Shown here: positions 33,960-43,912 of the stretch, piece by piece
Numbering within the stretch: position 1 is the stretch's first letter
How the letters are laid out: each line of letters opens with the position of its first letter
Assembly: GCA_019636195.1 (NCBI GenBank)
Contig: JAHBYA010000004.1
Span: forward strand, 1 to 64,000
From: Planctomycetota bacterium
GTDB taxonomy: Bacteria > Planctomycetota > UBA8742 > UBA2392
Reading direction: 5' to 3'
DNA length: 64,000 bases
Translations under genes and position numbers: made by a program
Notes under the pieces: model-generated
Told to the model about the DNA's origin: nothing
Database searches by the model: none
What the model saw: the letters and a program-made list of their open reading frames with translations, nothing else

Positions 33960-35879
33960 ATGTCCACCGCCACCGCCATCCGCAACGTCATCATCGGCAC
34001 AGCCGGCCACATCGACCACGGCAAGTCAACGCTGGTCAAGACACTGACCGGCATCGACCCCGACCGCTGGGCCGAGGAAAAGGAAAAGGGCATCACGATC
34101 GACCTGGGGTTTGCGAACTTCCTGTACCAGGAGCAGTACCGCGTCGGGATGATCGACGTGCCCGGCCACGAGCGGTTTGTCAAAAACATGGTCGCCGGCG
34201 CCACCGGCGTGGACATCGTGATGCTTGTGGTAGCCGCCGACGACGGCGTGATGCCGCAGACGCGTGAACACCTCGACATCCTGACCATGCTGGGCGTGCA
34301 GCGCGGGCTGGTGGTCCTGAACAAGATCGACAAGGTTGACGCCGACACGATAGAGCTTGCCACCGAAGACGTGCGCGACCTGGTGCGCGGCACCTTTCTT
34401 GAAAGCGCGCCGGTGGTGCCGGTCAGCGCCTTGACCGGTCAAGGGCTGGACCGGTTGTGGGCCGAGCTTGGCACGCTGATTGAATCCACGCCGACACGCG
34501 ACGTGTCGGGCGTGTTTCGCATGCCCGTGCAGCGCGTGTTTTCGGCCAAGGGCCACGGCGCGGTGCTGACCGGCGTGCCCGTAAGCGGCAGCGTGAAAGT
34601 CGGCGACAACCTGGTGGTGCTGCCCGGCGAACAAAAGGCCAAAGTGCGCGGCATACAGGCCTACCACAGCGCGATTGATGAAGCGCGCGCCGGGCACAGC
34701 AGCGCCTTCAACCTGTCGGGCGTTGACCACACCCAGGTGCACCGCGGACACACGCTGTGCGCACCGGGCGTGTTTGAGCACTCGAGGTTCTTCTCGCTGC
34801 GTCTGCACCTGCTGGCCAACGCGCCCCGGCCGCTGAAGCACCGGGCCGAAGTCAAGTTCCACGTCGGCACCAGCGAACTGATCGGGCACATCCACTACCT
34901 TGACCGTACGGCGCTCAACCCGGGCGAGACCTGCCTGTGCGAAGTACTGCTGGAAGATCCCGTCGTGGCAGGCATTGGAGACCACTTTATCATCCGCCTG
35001 CCGTCGCCCGCGATCACCCTGGGCGGCGGCCGCGTGATCCGGCGCGAACGGGAGATTCTGCACCGCGGCGACGAACGCCTGCTGGCTTCGCTTGAGATGT
35101 GGGCAAATGCCGCCGACGACCCAACCGCGCGCGTCAAAGCCGCCGTGGTCGAAGCCGGCCCGATGGGACTGACGCGCGACGCAATGGTGGCCCGAACCGA
35201 GTTGTCCGCGGCCGCGCTGCCGCCGCTGACCGAGGCGCTGCTGCAAAGCGGCGAAGTCACCGAGTTCGGCCCGGGCCGCGCGTTGATCCACAAGAATGCA
35301 TGGTCGCTGGCGCAGTCGAGGCTGGTTGAGATCCTGGCGGCGTTTCACAAGGCGCACCCGGCGCAGATGGGCCTGAAGACAGCCAGCGCTCAGCAGCAGC
35401 TGGGCGTTGACGCGCGCACCTTTACGCCGATTGTGCAGAAAGCCATCGAGGCCGGCGTCATCGAGCAGCGCAGTGACCTGCTGGGCCTGCCGGGGCAGGG
35501 CGGCACGCTGTCTGACGAAGAGCGCAAGGTCGTCGAGCGCGTAAGCCAGCAGCTTGAGCAGGCCATGCTCAACCCGCCGACACTCAAAGAACTTGCACAG
35601 GCGGCGGGCGCCAACCCGCAGGCAACCCAGAACGCCGTGGACTACCTGGTCGGCAGCGGCCGCGCCGAGGTGCTACCCGGCGGCGTGCTGTTCGGCGCAG
35701 ACGCCCTGAAGTTCGCGCGCGACGAAGTTGTGAAGTTCCTGAAAGACGGCCGCAAGGCCGCCGCCAAGGACTTCAAGGAGATACTCCCTACCAGCCGCAA
35801 GTACCTGATCCCGCTGCTTGAGTGGCTGGACCTCAAGGGTGTCACCAAGAACATCAACGGCGTGCGGACGCTCAAGTAG
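33960..35879 (+). CDS. selB: Selenocysteine-specific translation elongation factor SelB
   Basis: 639 residues. EF-Tu-like GTPase with [19 protein letters not shown] (G1), effector [11 protein letters not shown]3 DVPGHERF and G4 NKIDK. Domains 2 and 3 follow, with [13 protein letters not shown] and [15 protein letters not shown]. The last about 250 residues are the winged-helix domain 4 repeats that bind the SECIS hairpin in mRNA, ending [21 protein letters not shown] (shown in part as [10 protein letters not shown]). SelB carries Sec-tRNA to UGA codons. Its presence shows this organism can decode UGA as selenocysteine, which bears directly on the genes at 49050-51614. selA, selC and selD are not in the window. 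Confidence 0.97.
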   Translation: MSTATAIRNVIIGTAGHIDHGKSTLVKTLTGIDPDRWAEEKEKGITIDLGFANFLYQEQYRVGMIDVPGHERFVKNMVAGATGVDIVMLVVAADDGVMPQTREHLDILTMLGVQRGLVVLNKIDKVDADTIELATEDVRDLVRGTFLESAPVVPVSALTGQGLDRLWAELGTLIESTPTRDVSGVFRMPVQRVFSAKGHGAVLTGVPVSGSVKVGDNLVVLPGEQKAKVRGIQAYHSAIDEARAGHSSAFNLSGVDHTQVHRGHTLCAPGVFEHSRFFSLRLHLLANAPRPLKHRAEVKFHVGTSELIGHIHYLDRTALNPGETCLCEVLLEDPVVAGIGDHFIIRLPSPAITLGGGRVIRREREILHRGDERLLASLEMWANAADDPTARVKAAVVEAGPMGLTRDAMVARTELSAAALPPLTEALLQSGEVTEFGPGRALIHKNAWSLAQSRLVEILAAFHKAHPAQMGLKTASAQQQLGVDARTFTPIVQKAIEAGVIEQRSDLLGLPGQGGTLSDEERKVVERVSQQLEQAMLNPPTLKELAQAAGANPQATQNAVDYLVGSGRAEVLPGGVLFGADALKFARDEVVKFLKDGRKAAAKDFKEILPTSRKYLIPLLEWLDLKGVTKNINGVRTLK

Positions 35880-35908
35880 GGCGAAGGCGCAAGCGAAGCC
35901 CCGAACGC

Positions 35909-35941
35909 AAGCGGCCGTGGACATTGCGTCCACGGCCGCTT
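35909..35941. terminator. Bidirectional terminator
   Basis: Stem AAGCGGCCGTGGAC / GTCCACGGCCGCTT (14 bp, loop ATTGC) sits between convergent selB and the DUF1501 gene. Confidence 0.8.
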
Positions 35942-35959
35942 CATGCGCAACGCAGCCGG

Positions 35960-37249
35960 TTACTTGAAAATCTTTTCCACCGGCTTGGCGGTCTTTTCCG
36001 TCAGCCACATGGGGCGGTTGCCGGCCTGGAACTCCTTGTTCATTTCCCAGTCCATCATCACGCCCAGTGTCTTGTACAGCTCGGCGGGGCTTACCGGGTC
36101 CTTGACCAGCGGGTTGCCACGGCCGTCACGCCCGGCGCCTTCTTCGTCGGTTTCACCGATCACGGTGCCGGCATTCACGCCGCCGCCGCCCAGCACCACG
36201 CAGAAGTTGTTGGGCCAATGGTCGCGGCCGCTGGTGCCGCTGATGCGCGGCGTGCGCCCGAACTCGCCCATCCAGATCACCAGCGTGCTGTCGTACAGCT
36301 TGCGTTTCTTCAGGTCGTCGATCAGCGCCGCCCACGGCTGGTCGATCTGTTTGCACAAGTCCGCGCTGCGCTTGAAGTTGTCGTCGTGGGTGTCCCAGCC
36401 GCCCATCACCACTTCAATGGCGGGCACGCCCACTTCGATCAGGCGGCGCGCGATGATGAGCGAGTCGGCAAACTGCCCTTCGCCGTAGGCCTTGCGGGTC
36501 TCGCCGGGCTCGTCGTCGAGGTAGAACTTCTTGCGCAGTGGGCTGTCCATCAGGCGGCGCGCCTTCTCGTACATGGCGCGGTGGGCCTCCACGGCGTCTT
36601 CGCCGCGTTCCTTGGCGAAGTCCTTTTCCATCTCACGCACCAGCTTCATGCGGCGTTCCATGCGGTCCTTGTCCACGCCCTTGGCGTAGTCAAGGTTTTC
36701 GATGCGCGCGCCCGGGCGGTTGATCACAAACGGGTTGTTGTCCACGCCCAGATAACCAGCCGGGAAAGGCGCCCCGCGCAGCTTGACGAAGTTCGGCAGT
36801 TCAAAGTCAGGGTTGCCCAGCTGTTGGGCCACAATGCTGCCCAGGCTCGGGTGCTTGATGGTCGGGTTGGGCGCATAGCCGGTGCGCATCAGGTAGGCGC
36901 CGCGCGAGTGGTTGCCCTCGCGGGTGCTCATGCTCTTGATCAGCAGCAGGTCTTTGGCGCGCTTGGCGATGTAGGGCAGGCTGTCAGCGGGCGTAAAGCC
37001 CGGCACTTCGGTCTTCAGCGCCTTGGTCGGGCCGCCGTTCTTGGTGCCCGGCTTGGGGTCAAAGGTCTCAAGCTGGCTTGGCCCGCCTTCCATGTAGAGA
37101 AGGATGACATGGTTGATCTTGCTGTTGCGCTTGCGTGCCGTCTCCTGCGCGGCGAGCGTGCTGCCCAGGAAGCTGGTGGTGACCATCAGGCCGCCGGCGT
37201 ACGCGCCGGTGCGCAGGAAGTCACGGCGATTCACGCGAAACTCGGTCAT
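35960..37249 (-). CDS. DUF1501 family protein, Tat-exported
   Basis: 429 residues. Tat signal with twin arginine NRRDFLRTGAYAGG (residues 7-20) and a hydrophobic h-region. The DUF1501 body is related to the sulfatase/alkaline phosphatase fold: LLYMEGGPSQLETFDPKPG, LLLIKSMSTREGNHSRG, VVMGGWDTHDDN and MGEFGRTPRISG. These proteins are highly multiplied in Planctomycetota, usually paired with DUF1549/DUF1553 genes as here (next gene upstream at 37332-39008, 82 bases away). The pair is thought to act in the periplasm, possibly on polysaccharides, but the reaction is not established. Confidence 0.93.
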   Translation of the reverse strand: MTEFRVNRRDFLRTGAYAGGLMVTTSFLGSTLAAQETARKRNSKINHVILLYMEGGPSQLETFDPKPGTKNGGPTKALKTEVPGFTPADSLPYIAKRAKDLLLIKSMSTREGNHSRGAYLMRTGYAPNPTIKHPSLGSIVAQQLGNPDFELPNFVKLRGAPFPAGYLGVDNNPFVINRPGARIENLDYAKGVDKDRMERRMKLVREMEKDFAKERGEDAVEAHRAMYEKARRLMDSPLRKKFYLDDEPGETRKAYGEGQFADSLIIARRLIEVGVPAIEVVMGGWDTHDDNFKRSADLCKQIDQPWAALIDDLKKRKLYDSTLVIWMGEFGRTPRISGTSGRDHWPNNFCVVLGGGGVNAGTVIGETDEEGAGRDGRGNPLVKDPVSPAELYKTLGVMMDWEMNKEFQAGNRPMWLTEKTAKPVEKIFK

Positions 37250-37331
37250 CGGACTCTCCGGTGTATGCTGCGTTGTTGGGCGAACATTGCTTCAGGTTTC
37301 ATGTAACCCCGGGAATTGGCCCCGGTTTCGG

Positions 37332-39008
37332 TCAGTGCCGGTTGAAAAACTCGCTTGTATTCATCAGGGCCAGAAACAGGTCTTCGTACACTTCCTCGCC
37401 ACCGGTCCATCTTACGAATGTTACGCGCAGAATCTCGCGTTCTCGCTCGGTGGGGCTGCGGCCCAGCACGGTCTGGAAAATCAGTTCGCCGCGCTTCATT
37501 TTGTCGGCGGTCCTGCGCATGATCTCTTTGACCGCGTTGTCCTGGCCGTCCGGCAGCAGGTCCCCGTTCATGAACATCAGTGCCCGCATCGGGTTGGTGT
37601 TTCGGTCATCGAGGTCCTTCACGGCGGGGTCGCCCTCATAGGCCTGGGTCAGCAGCGCCCGCAGCTGCGCGCGATACGGCGACCCGTAGCCGTATGCCGC
37701 GTTCATTTCCGCCTGCTTCTTGGAAATGCCCTTGGGCGGGTTCAGCCGCTCAATCCCGGTGGCCTTCAAGATGCTGCGTTCAATCACTTCGGGCGAAAGC
37801 TCGCGCACAAACTGGCGGCTGTACAGCATGCGATCGGTCTGGTTGCTGGGGTTGGGGGCCGACATGCGTTGATACATGCGGCTATTGACGATGGCGCGAA
37901 CCAGGTAGCGGGTGTCGAACCCCGAATCCGCAAAATCCTTGCCCAGCACGCGCAGGATCACGGGTATGGTCGGGTCATTGAGCGCATTGAAGTCATCGAC
38001 CGGCGTGACAAAGCCGATGCCCATGAAGTAGTCCATGTAGCGGTTGACCGTCATCTCGCGGAACCACGGGTTCTCGGGGCTGGTGACCCAGTCGGCCATC
38101 TGCTGGCGGGGCGACTTGCCCGGCTCAAGCTTCCAGTCTGTGCCGTCAAGGTAGCGGGGCAGTTTGTAGCGGCCCTTCAACTGCAACTGGCGCTCAAGGT
38201 CGGCGGTGTTCCTGAACTGCATTTCACGGCCGACACTGATGTAGCTTTCGTCGCCCACCTGGCGCACGTCCACGAACGTCTTGAAGAATGCGCTCCAGGC
38301 CTCGAAGTCATCCTGCGTATACGGGTCGTACGGGTGGTCGTGGCACTCGGCACAGCCGACCTGGCGGCCCAGGAACACCTTAACCGGCATGCCCACGAGG
38401 TAGCCAAAGTCCTGAAGGTACGCCAGTTCCTCGATGTAACCACGACCGTAGTAGGTGACCACTTCGCCGCGTTTGCCGCGCGTTGAGATGCTTGGCGCAA
38501 GCACGTTGTTCACGACCTTGTCCCACGGCGTGTTGGCCGCGAAAGCATCGCGCAGCGCCTGATACGAGGGGCCACGCCCGTAGCCCCGGCGCTCGGACAT
38601 GATGGTGGACCACCATGTAGCCATGTGGTCCGCGAACTCGGGACTGGCCAGCAGTTGCTCAACCAGTGCTTCGCGCTTTTCTTCCTGGGTCTGCTTCCGG
38701 CGCAGCTTGCCGGGCTCAAACTCGGCAATCTCGGCGGGTGACGGCGGCGCCCCGGTCAGGTCAAGGTACACCCGGCGCAGGAACGTGCCGTCGTCCACGA
38801 TCGGCGCGGGCACAATGCCCTCGTCCTCCTGCATTTCTTCAAAGGCTTCGTCCAGCGCGTCGCGCAATACGCGCCAGTCTTTGCCGTTGACTTCCGTGGC
38901 CTTGGTACGCGACTTACGCTTCTGCCCCTCCGCAAGCTGGCTGGACGCAACCAGGCAAACAGCCACCAGCAGCGCGGCGACGGCAGGAACGATCAGCTTG
39001 GGTGTCAT
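37332..39008 (-). CDS. DUF1549/DUF1553 family exported protein
   Basis: 558 residues from ATG 39008. Signal peptide ending near ASSQLAEG. DUF1549 part: DDGTFLRRVYLDLTGAPPSP at the start, then VGCAECHDHPYDPYTQDD with a CxxCH-like motif. DUF1553 part: FREMTVNRYMDYFMGIGFV, DFADSGFDTRYLVRAIVNS, YSRQFVRELSPEVIERSIL and ALMNTSEFF at the end. Forms a likely operon with the DUF1501 gene and with the paralogue at 39145-40827. Confidence 0.93.
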   Translation of the reverse strand: MTPKLIVPAVAALLVAVCLVASSQLAEGQKRKSRTKATEVNGKDWRVLRDALDEAFEEMQEDEGIVPAPIVDDGTFLRRVYLDLTGAPPSPAEIAEFEPGKLRRKQTQEEKREALVEQLLASPEFADHMATWWSTIMSERRGYGRGPSYQALRDAFAANTPWDKVVNNVLAPSISTRGKRGEVVTYYGRGYIEELAYLQDFGYLVGMPVKVFLGRQVGCAECHDHPYDPYTQDDFEAWSAFFKTFVDVRQVGDESYISVGREMQFRNTADLERQLQLKGRYKLPRYLDGTDWKLEPGKSPRQQMADWVTSPENPWFREMTVNRYMDYFMGIGFVTPVDDFNALNDPTIPVILRVLGKDFADSGFDTRYLVRAIVNSRMYQRMSAPNPSNQTDRMLYSRQFVRELSPEVIERSILKATGIERLNPPKGISKKQAEMNAAYGYGSPYRAQLRALLTQAYEGDPAVKDLDDRNTNPMRALMFMNGDLLPDGQDNAVKEIMRRTADKMKRGELIFQTVLGRSPTEREREILRVTFVRWTGGEEVYEDLFLALMNTSEFFNRH

Positions 39009-39144
39009 GGAGACTCCGTGAAGCGGGCGTTGGAACAAGTGTAGCGGGCCGTGCCGCAAGATTGGGGCGTTGCCGGACGATGATGGTCCAGATTGGGGAG
39101 ACTATTTTCGCTGTTCCCGATTCGCAAAAGACCGGGTGTCGCCG

Positions 39145-40827
39145 CTACTGCCGGTTCACAAACTCGGTGGTGTTGAGCAGGGCCACGAACAGATCCTCAA
39201 AGATGTCGTCGCCGCCCTTCCAGTTGGCGAACGTGGCATTGAGGATGTGCTTGTCCCTGGTCGAGGGCTCACGACCCAGCACAGTCATGAAGATCGCCGT
39301 CGCCCGTTCAATCTTGCCGGGATACCTGGCCAGGATTTCCTTCAGCGAGTTGTTGAGGTAGTCCGGCAGCAGTTGCGCATTCATGAACAGCAGGGCCTGC
39401 ATGATGCTGCCGTCGTGGTCATCCACATCCTTGACCACTTCTTCGTTGCTGAAGGCGTTGCGAATCAACGTGCGCAGGTTGCCCTTGTAGCCGGCAATGC
39501 GGTCGCGCACGACCTTGGCCTGCTTTTCATCTTCACTGAGTTTTTCGACCGGCAGGTCAGGTACATGCAGGTGTGGGTTCAGGCGGTCGATGCCCGTCAC
39601 CTTCAGGATGCTGCGCTCAACCATCTCCGGCGTCAGGGAACGCACGAAGTTGCGGCTGTAGTACACGCGATCCTGCCGGTTGGTGCGATTGGGGCTGACC
39701 TCGCGCTGGTACATGCGGCTGGTGACAATGGCGCGCACCAGGTACCGGGTGTCGAAGCCGCTGGCGGCAAAGTCGCGTCCCATGACCTGCATGACAACGG
39801 GCAGCGCGGGCGTGTTGAAGCTGTTGAAGTCATCCACCGGGTTCACGAAGCCCACGCCCATGAAGTAGTCGAGATAGCGGTTGACCGTCATTTCCCTGAA
39901 CCATGCGTTGTCGGCGCTGGTCATCCAGTCCGCCAGCGAGGTGCGAAGGTCTTTGCCCTTCTCGTAGGTCCAGTCCTTTTCGCCGAGGTAGCGGGGCAGC
40001 TTGTACTTGCCGGTCAGGCGCAGGCGGCGCATGGCATCGGCTTCGCTCAACACTCCGCCATCGACGCTGTACCAGTAGCGGTCGGCGCCATCGCCTTCGG
40101 CCCGTGTGTTGAAGAACCGGAAGAAGGCCGCGTAGCTTTCAAAGTCGGACATTGTCCAGGCTTCGTAGTGGTGATCGTGGCACTCGGCGCACTGGATCTG
40201 GCGACCCAGAAAGACCTTGGACGTCTGGCCCGCCATCGCGACACGGTCGTTCTCGAAGGTAAGCAAGAAACCCAGCCCGGGCACATCGGGCGTGCGGCCC
40301 TTGGCAGCGATCAGGCCGTGGACGACCTCGTTCCAGGGCTTGTTGTCGGTGAGTGCTTCCTCAAGGTAGCGTTGAAGGTAGTTGTGATAGATGCCGTCGC
40401 CCTGGCGCTCGGTCATGATCACACGCCACCACGTCGCCATGTGCTGCGCAAACTCCGGGCTGGCCAGCAGCTTTTCCACCAGTGCTTCGCGCTTGGCTTG
40501 CCCGCGCAGCCCGTTGGCATCTTTGCGCCCGGGCGCGAACGCGTTGATTTCGTCAATGCTGGGCGGCGCGCCCGTCAGGTCCAGATAGATGCGGCGCAGG
40601 AAGATGGAGTCGTCAACGATCTTGTTCGGTTTAACCCCGGCGTCCGCCTGCAACTGCTCGTAGGCATTGTCCATGCTGTCGCGCAGCGCGCGCCAGTCTT
40701 TGCCCAGCTGCGGCGTGGTATCGCGATCTTCCCCGCCCTTCTTCTGGGCGGCCACGTTGAAATGCGCAGCCACCAGGCACGCTATCGCAGCCAAGGCCGG
40801 CAGGGCAAGCATCAAGCTTTTGCGCAT
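39145..40827 (-). CDS. DUF1549/DUF1553 family exported protein, paralogue
   Basis: 560 residues from ATG 40827. Close paralogue of the 37332-39008 protein: signal peptide MRKSLMLALPALAAIACLVA, DDSIFLRRIYLDLTGAPPS, IQCAECHDHHYEAWTMSD, FREMTVNRYLDYFMGVGFV, FAASGFDTRYLVRAIVTS and ALLNTTEFVNRQ at the C-terminus. Adjacent paralogues point to a tandem duplication followed by divergence. It is the first gene of the minus-strand cluster 40827-35960 and is divergent from the HEAT/VWA gene. Confidence 0.93.
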   Translation of the reverse strand: MRKSLMLALPALAAIACLVAAHFNVAAQKKGGEDRDTTPQLGKDWRALRDSMDNAYEQLQADAGVKPNKIVDDSIFLRRIYLDLTGAPPSIDEINAFAPGRKDANGLRGQAKREALVEKLLASPEFAQHMATWWRVIMTERQGDGIYHNYLQRYLEEALTDNKPWNEVVHGLIAAKGRTPDVPGLGFLLTFENDRVAMAGQTSKVFLGRQIQCAECHDHHYEAWTMSDFESYAAFFRFFNTRAEGDGADRYWYSVDGGVLSEADAMRRLRLTGKYKLPRYLGEKDWTYEKGKDLRTSLADWMTSADNAWFREMTVNRYLDYFMGVGFVNPVDDFNSFNTPALPVVMQVMGRDFAASGFDTRYLVRAIVTSRMYQREVSPNRTNRQDRVYYSRNFVRSLTPEMVERSILKVTGIDRLNPHLHVPDLPVEKLSEDEKQAKVVRDRIAGYKGNLRTLIRNAFSNEEVVKDVDDHDGSIMQALLFMNAQLLPDYLNNSLKEILARYPGKIERATAIFMTVLGREPSTRDKHILNATFANWKGGDDIFEDLFVALLNTTEFVNRQ

Positions 40828-41022
40828 GGGTATCCCGATTTGCCGCGCACAGTGTAGCGGCTGGGCCCGCCAATTCCGACAGCGGATCAAAAGGAAGCGT
40901 TTCATTTGTGGGAGGGCGGTCACAGTCATCCCACATCCGCAACAGTCCGGATCAGGGGCGACTGGTGCAAACTTGTCTGGTAACGTGGTTCCCGCCCGTT
41001 CCACTCATGGGCGGAGATCGTG

Positions 41023-43092
41023 ATGCGCAGACTGTTCGTGTTGCTTGCCTTGGCCGCGGCCATTACCGCGCCGCACTTTCATGCGCACGCCCAGAAGCTG
41101 AAGGGCGACGAGGCCAAGGTGGCCAAAGAGCGGCTGCGCGAAGTCAAGAAGGACTGGAAGGGCGCCAGCAAGGCCGACAAGTACCGCCTGATCCAGATCC
41201 TGGCCCGCCAGCCGGAAAACACCGTCACCAAGTTCCTGCTTGAAGTCGTGGATGGCGATGCCGACGACGCGGTCGCAAGCTGGGCGGCCCGCGCGGTTGT
41301 CAACCACGGCGACGCAAGCGACCACAAGGAACTGCTGAAGTCTTTCAACAAGGCCAAAACCCCGGAACGTCGGGCCGCCTGCGTACGCTGGCTTGGCGGC
41401 TACGGCGAAGCCACACCGTTCAAGCAACTTGAGAAGCTGACGCTGGAAGATGAAGCAAGCGCCGAAGCGGCGGTGCACGCCTGCGCCGACGCAAAGTGCG
41501 ACGCAGGGTGGGCCGTCGTTGACATGGCCGCGCAAAAGGCCAGGCACGCCGGCGCGCGCAGCACCGCATGCGCCCGTCTGCTGTCGGCAGGCGACAAGCG
41601 CGGCATCGCGGGCATTGCGGCCACCGCCAATGTTGAAGATGCTGCGCGCGCGGCCCACGCCGCGATCGGCGGACCGCTTGAAGTTGACGCGGTCAAGGCC
41701 GTGCTCGAGCACGCGAAAAAGACCCGGTCTGTGAAGGCGCGCCCCCACTTCTTTGGCAGCCTGCTGGCGCGCCTCACCCACGCCGATGCGCACACGGCCG
41801 TCGCCAGCGACGCCGCAGCGCTGAACCGCGTGTTTGACGTGGAAATCGGCTGGTGGCTTGTCTCGGTAAGCCGCGCACAGGCCAGACTGGCGGGCGTCAC
41901 GCGCTGGCTGGAAGACGAAGATCGCGAAAAGGTACTGCACGGCCTGCGCAGCCTGCAGCGCCTGCCCAAGCCCTTCACCGGCGACGAGTTGAAGGCTGCC
42001 TCGGACGCCTTGATCCCCAAGCTGGCTTCGGGTGACGACGAGATTGCAGGCCACGCGCTGCTGGCGTGCATCACGACCGGCGCCTGCCCCGAGATCGCAG
42101 CCGCGAAAGTCGCGCAATGGATCAGCAGCGAAAAGCCGGAGCACCTTGCAGCAGCCCTGCTTGCTGGCGGCAAACTCGGCTTGAAAGACCACGCACCCCG
42201 GGCGGTTGCGCTGCTTGAGGACACCCGCTGGTGGGTTGTCAGCGCGGCACTGGACTACCTGCTGCATGTGCGCCCCGCCGATTGCCTGAAGCCGGTCTTT
42301 GAACTTGCCAAGCGCACCGACGAGGGCCGACTTTTTGCCGAGGCGATCGCACTGCTGTGCGACCTGACCGGCAGCGACCACGGCGACCTTGTCAACAAGT
42401 GGGAAGAGCTGGTCGGCGGCAACCCGCCGCTGCAGGCGCGCAAACTGGAGAGCCTGCGCGGTGTGCCCTACAAGAAGTTGCGCAGCAAGACCACGGCGCG
42501 CTTTTATGGCCTTGAAATCGACAGCAACAACCTGCAGTTCGCGATTGACCGCAGCGTCAGCATGATCATGCCCGTCACGATGGAGCCTGAGCGCCAGGAC
42601 TTTCCTGACCGCAAGGCCGACATCCTGAAGCGCCGCCCCGAAGTGAACCGCCATGTGCGCGACGGCTACCTGCCGCGTTTTTATGTCGCCGCCGCCGAAG
42701 TGCACGCCTGCGCTGACAACATGAGCCCTTCAAGCCGCATCGGCATCACCGCATTCAACACCGAGCAACTTCACAGCCAGCGTATCGTCAACAGCATTGA
42801 CGAGCGCCGCAAGCTGGTCAACTGGATGCTCAGCACCGACCCGCAGGGCGGCACCGACATCAAGGCGGCACTGCTTGCGATCATCGAGAAAGCGGAAGCG
42901 GACACGATCGTGCTGTTGTCAGACGGCGAGCCGACCAGCATCGGGATCCTTGAAGAGGTGCACCGCGTCAACGCATTCAAGCGCCTGAACATCCACGCCG
43001 TGAGCCTGCACGAGCAGGAGTACTACCGCCACTACCAGCAGGCACTGGCCAACCGCGAACACGGCCAGATTATCGACGCCGAGCCGCAGTAG
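41023..43092 (+). CDS. Exported HEAT-repeat and VWA-domain protein
   Basis: 689 residues from ATG 41023 (GGAG six bases upstream; a GTG one codon earlier is possible). Signal peptide MRRLFVLLALAAAITA. Residues about 40-480 are HEAT-like helical repeats. The C-terminal part resembles a von Willebrand factor A domain: FAIDRSVSMIMPV (MIDAS-like DxSxS, here with DRSVS), GGTDIKAALLAI, and TIVLLSDGEPTSIG. Probably a periplasmic binding protein. Divergent from the DUF1549 cluster. Confidence 0.85.
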   Translation: MRRLFVLLALAAAITAPHFHAHAQKLKGDEAKVAKERLREVKKDWKGASKADKYRLIQILARQPENTVTKFLLEVVDGDADDAVASWAARAVVNHGDASDHKELLKSFNKAKTPERRAACVRWLGGYGEATPFKQLEKLTLEDEASAEAAVHACADAKCDAGWAVVDMAAQKARHAGARSTACARLLSAGDKRGIAGIAATANVEDAARAAHAAIGGPLEVDAVKAVLEHAKKTRSVKARPHFFGSLLARLTHADAHTAVASDAAALNRVFDVEIGWWLVSVSRAQARLAGVTRWLEDEDREKVLHGLRSLQRLPKPFTGDELKAASDALIPKLASGDDEIAGHALLACITTGACPEIAAAKVAQWISSEKPEHLAAALLAGGKLGLKDHAPRAVALLEDTRWWVVSAALDYLLHVRPADCLKPVFELAKRTDEGRLFAEAIALLCDLTGSDHGDLVNKWEELVGGNPPLQARKLESLRGVPYKKLRSKTTARFYGLEIDSNNLQFAIDRSVSMIMPVTMEPERQDFPDRKADILKRRPEVNRHVRDGYLPRFYVAAAEVHACADNMSPSSRIGITAFNTEQLHSQRIVNSIDERRKLVNWMLSTDPQGGTDIKAALLAIIEKAEADTIVLLSDGEPTSIGILEEVHRVNAFKRLNIHAVSLHEQEYYRHYQQALANREHGQIIDAEPQ

Positions 43093-43148
43093 CAGCTGGA
43101 CAGCCAGTCGCTTCACACGGCAACGTTGACCTGCCCGGCCCGATAGCG

Positions 43149-43198
43149 CAAAGGGCACGAAGAGTGGCGTTTACATTGCCGCCTCTTCGCACCCTTTG
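43149..43198. terminator. Imperfect palindrome between convergent genes
   Basis: CAAAGGG-CA-CGAAGAG pairs with CTCTTCG-CA-CCCTTTG: two 7-bp helices separated by a mismatch. It lies between the HEAT/VWA gene and ssb and may end transcription from both sides. Confidence 0.55.
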
Positions 43199-43257
43199 AC
43201 AGTTCTTCGCCGTTGCCCGCTATGCCCCGCGTTTACGTTGCAGGCAGTGTCGCCCGA

Positions 43258-43794
43258 CTAAAATGGCGGTTCGCCTTCGCTGTTTTCGGGAAGGCTGGTG
43301 GCGTAGTCTTCGTAACCGCCTTCGTACTCTCCGCCGCCCTGCGGTTCCTGGGCCTGGTTGCCCTGGCCTCCCTGTCCGCCTTGGCCGCCGCGGTTGTAGT
43401 TGCCCCGGTTGCCGCCGCGGTTGCTGCCGCCACCGCCACCGCCACCTTCACCGCCGCCCTGGCCGCGCGGCAGAAACGTGAAGCTGTTGCCAATCACCTT
43501 CAGCTTGGTGCGGTTCTGGCCCGTCTGTTTGTCCTGCCACTTGTCGGTTTGCAGCCGGCCTTCGACCAGCAGGGGGTCGCCCTGCTTTTTCCAGCGGCAC
43601 AGGGTCTCGGCCTGTTTGCCCCAGAAGGTGACGTCAACGAAGGTCACGCGCTCCTGCTTGTTGCCGCTGCTGTCAGTGAACACGTCGTTGATCGCAAGCG
43701 TGATGTCCGTGACCTGGCTGCCGCCGGGTGTGCTGCGCAGTTCCGGCGTGCGGGTCAGGTTGCCCATAATGATGACTTTGTTGAAGCTGGCCAT
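43258..43794 (-). CDS. ssb: Single-stranded DNA-binding protein
   Basis: 178 residues. OB fold typical of SSB: start MASFNKVIIMGNLTRTPELR, then VTFVDVTFWGKQAETLCRW, DPLLVEGRLQTDKWQD. The linker is Gly/Arg/Asn/Gln rich. The acidic tip ends SEGEPPF, a variant of the usual DDxIPF partner-binding end. It protects ssDNA in replication and repair. Upstream spacer of 118 bases to the next gene. Confidence 0.96.
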   Translation of the reverse strand: MASFNKVIIMGNLTRTPELRSTPGGSQVTDITLAINDVFTDSSGNKQERVTFVDVTFWGKQAETLCRWKKQGDPLLVEGRLQTDKWQDKQTGQNRTKLKVIGNSFTFLPRGQGGGEGGGGGGGSNRGGNRGNYNRGGQGGQGGQGNQAQEPQGGGEYEGGYEDYATSLPENSEGEPPF

Positions 43795-43912
43795 GACAGT
43801 TCTCCCTCCGGTCGGGTTCAGTTTGCGTGCAAGGTCCCGGATCCCTTTGGCACCACCAGTGCCGCGATTGAATATATCGGGGGTGCCGACAAAGCCAGCC
43901 TGTGCGTGAGTG

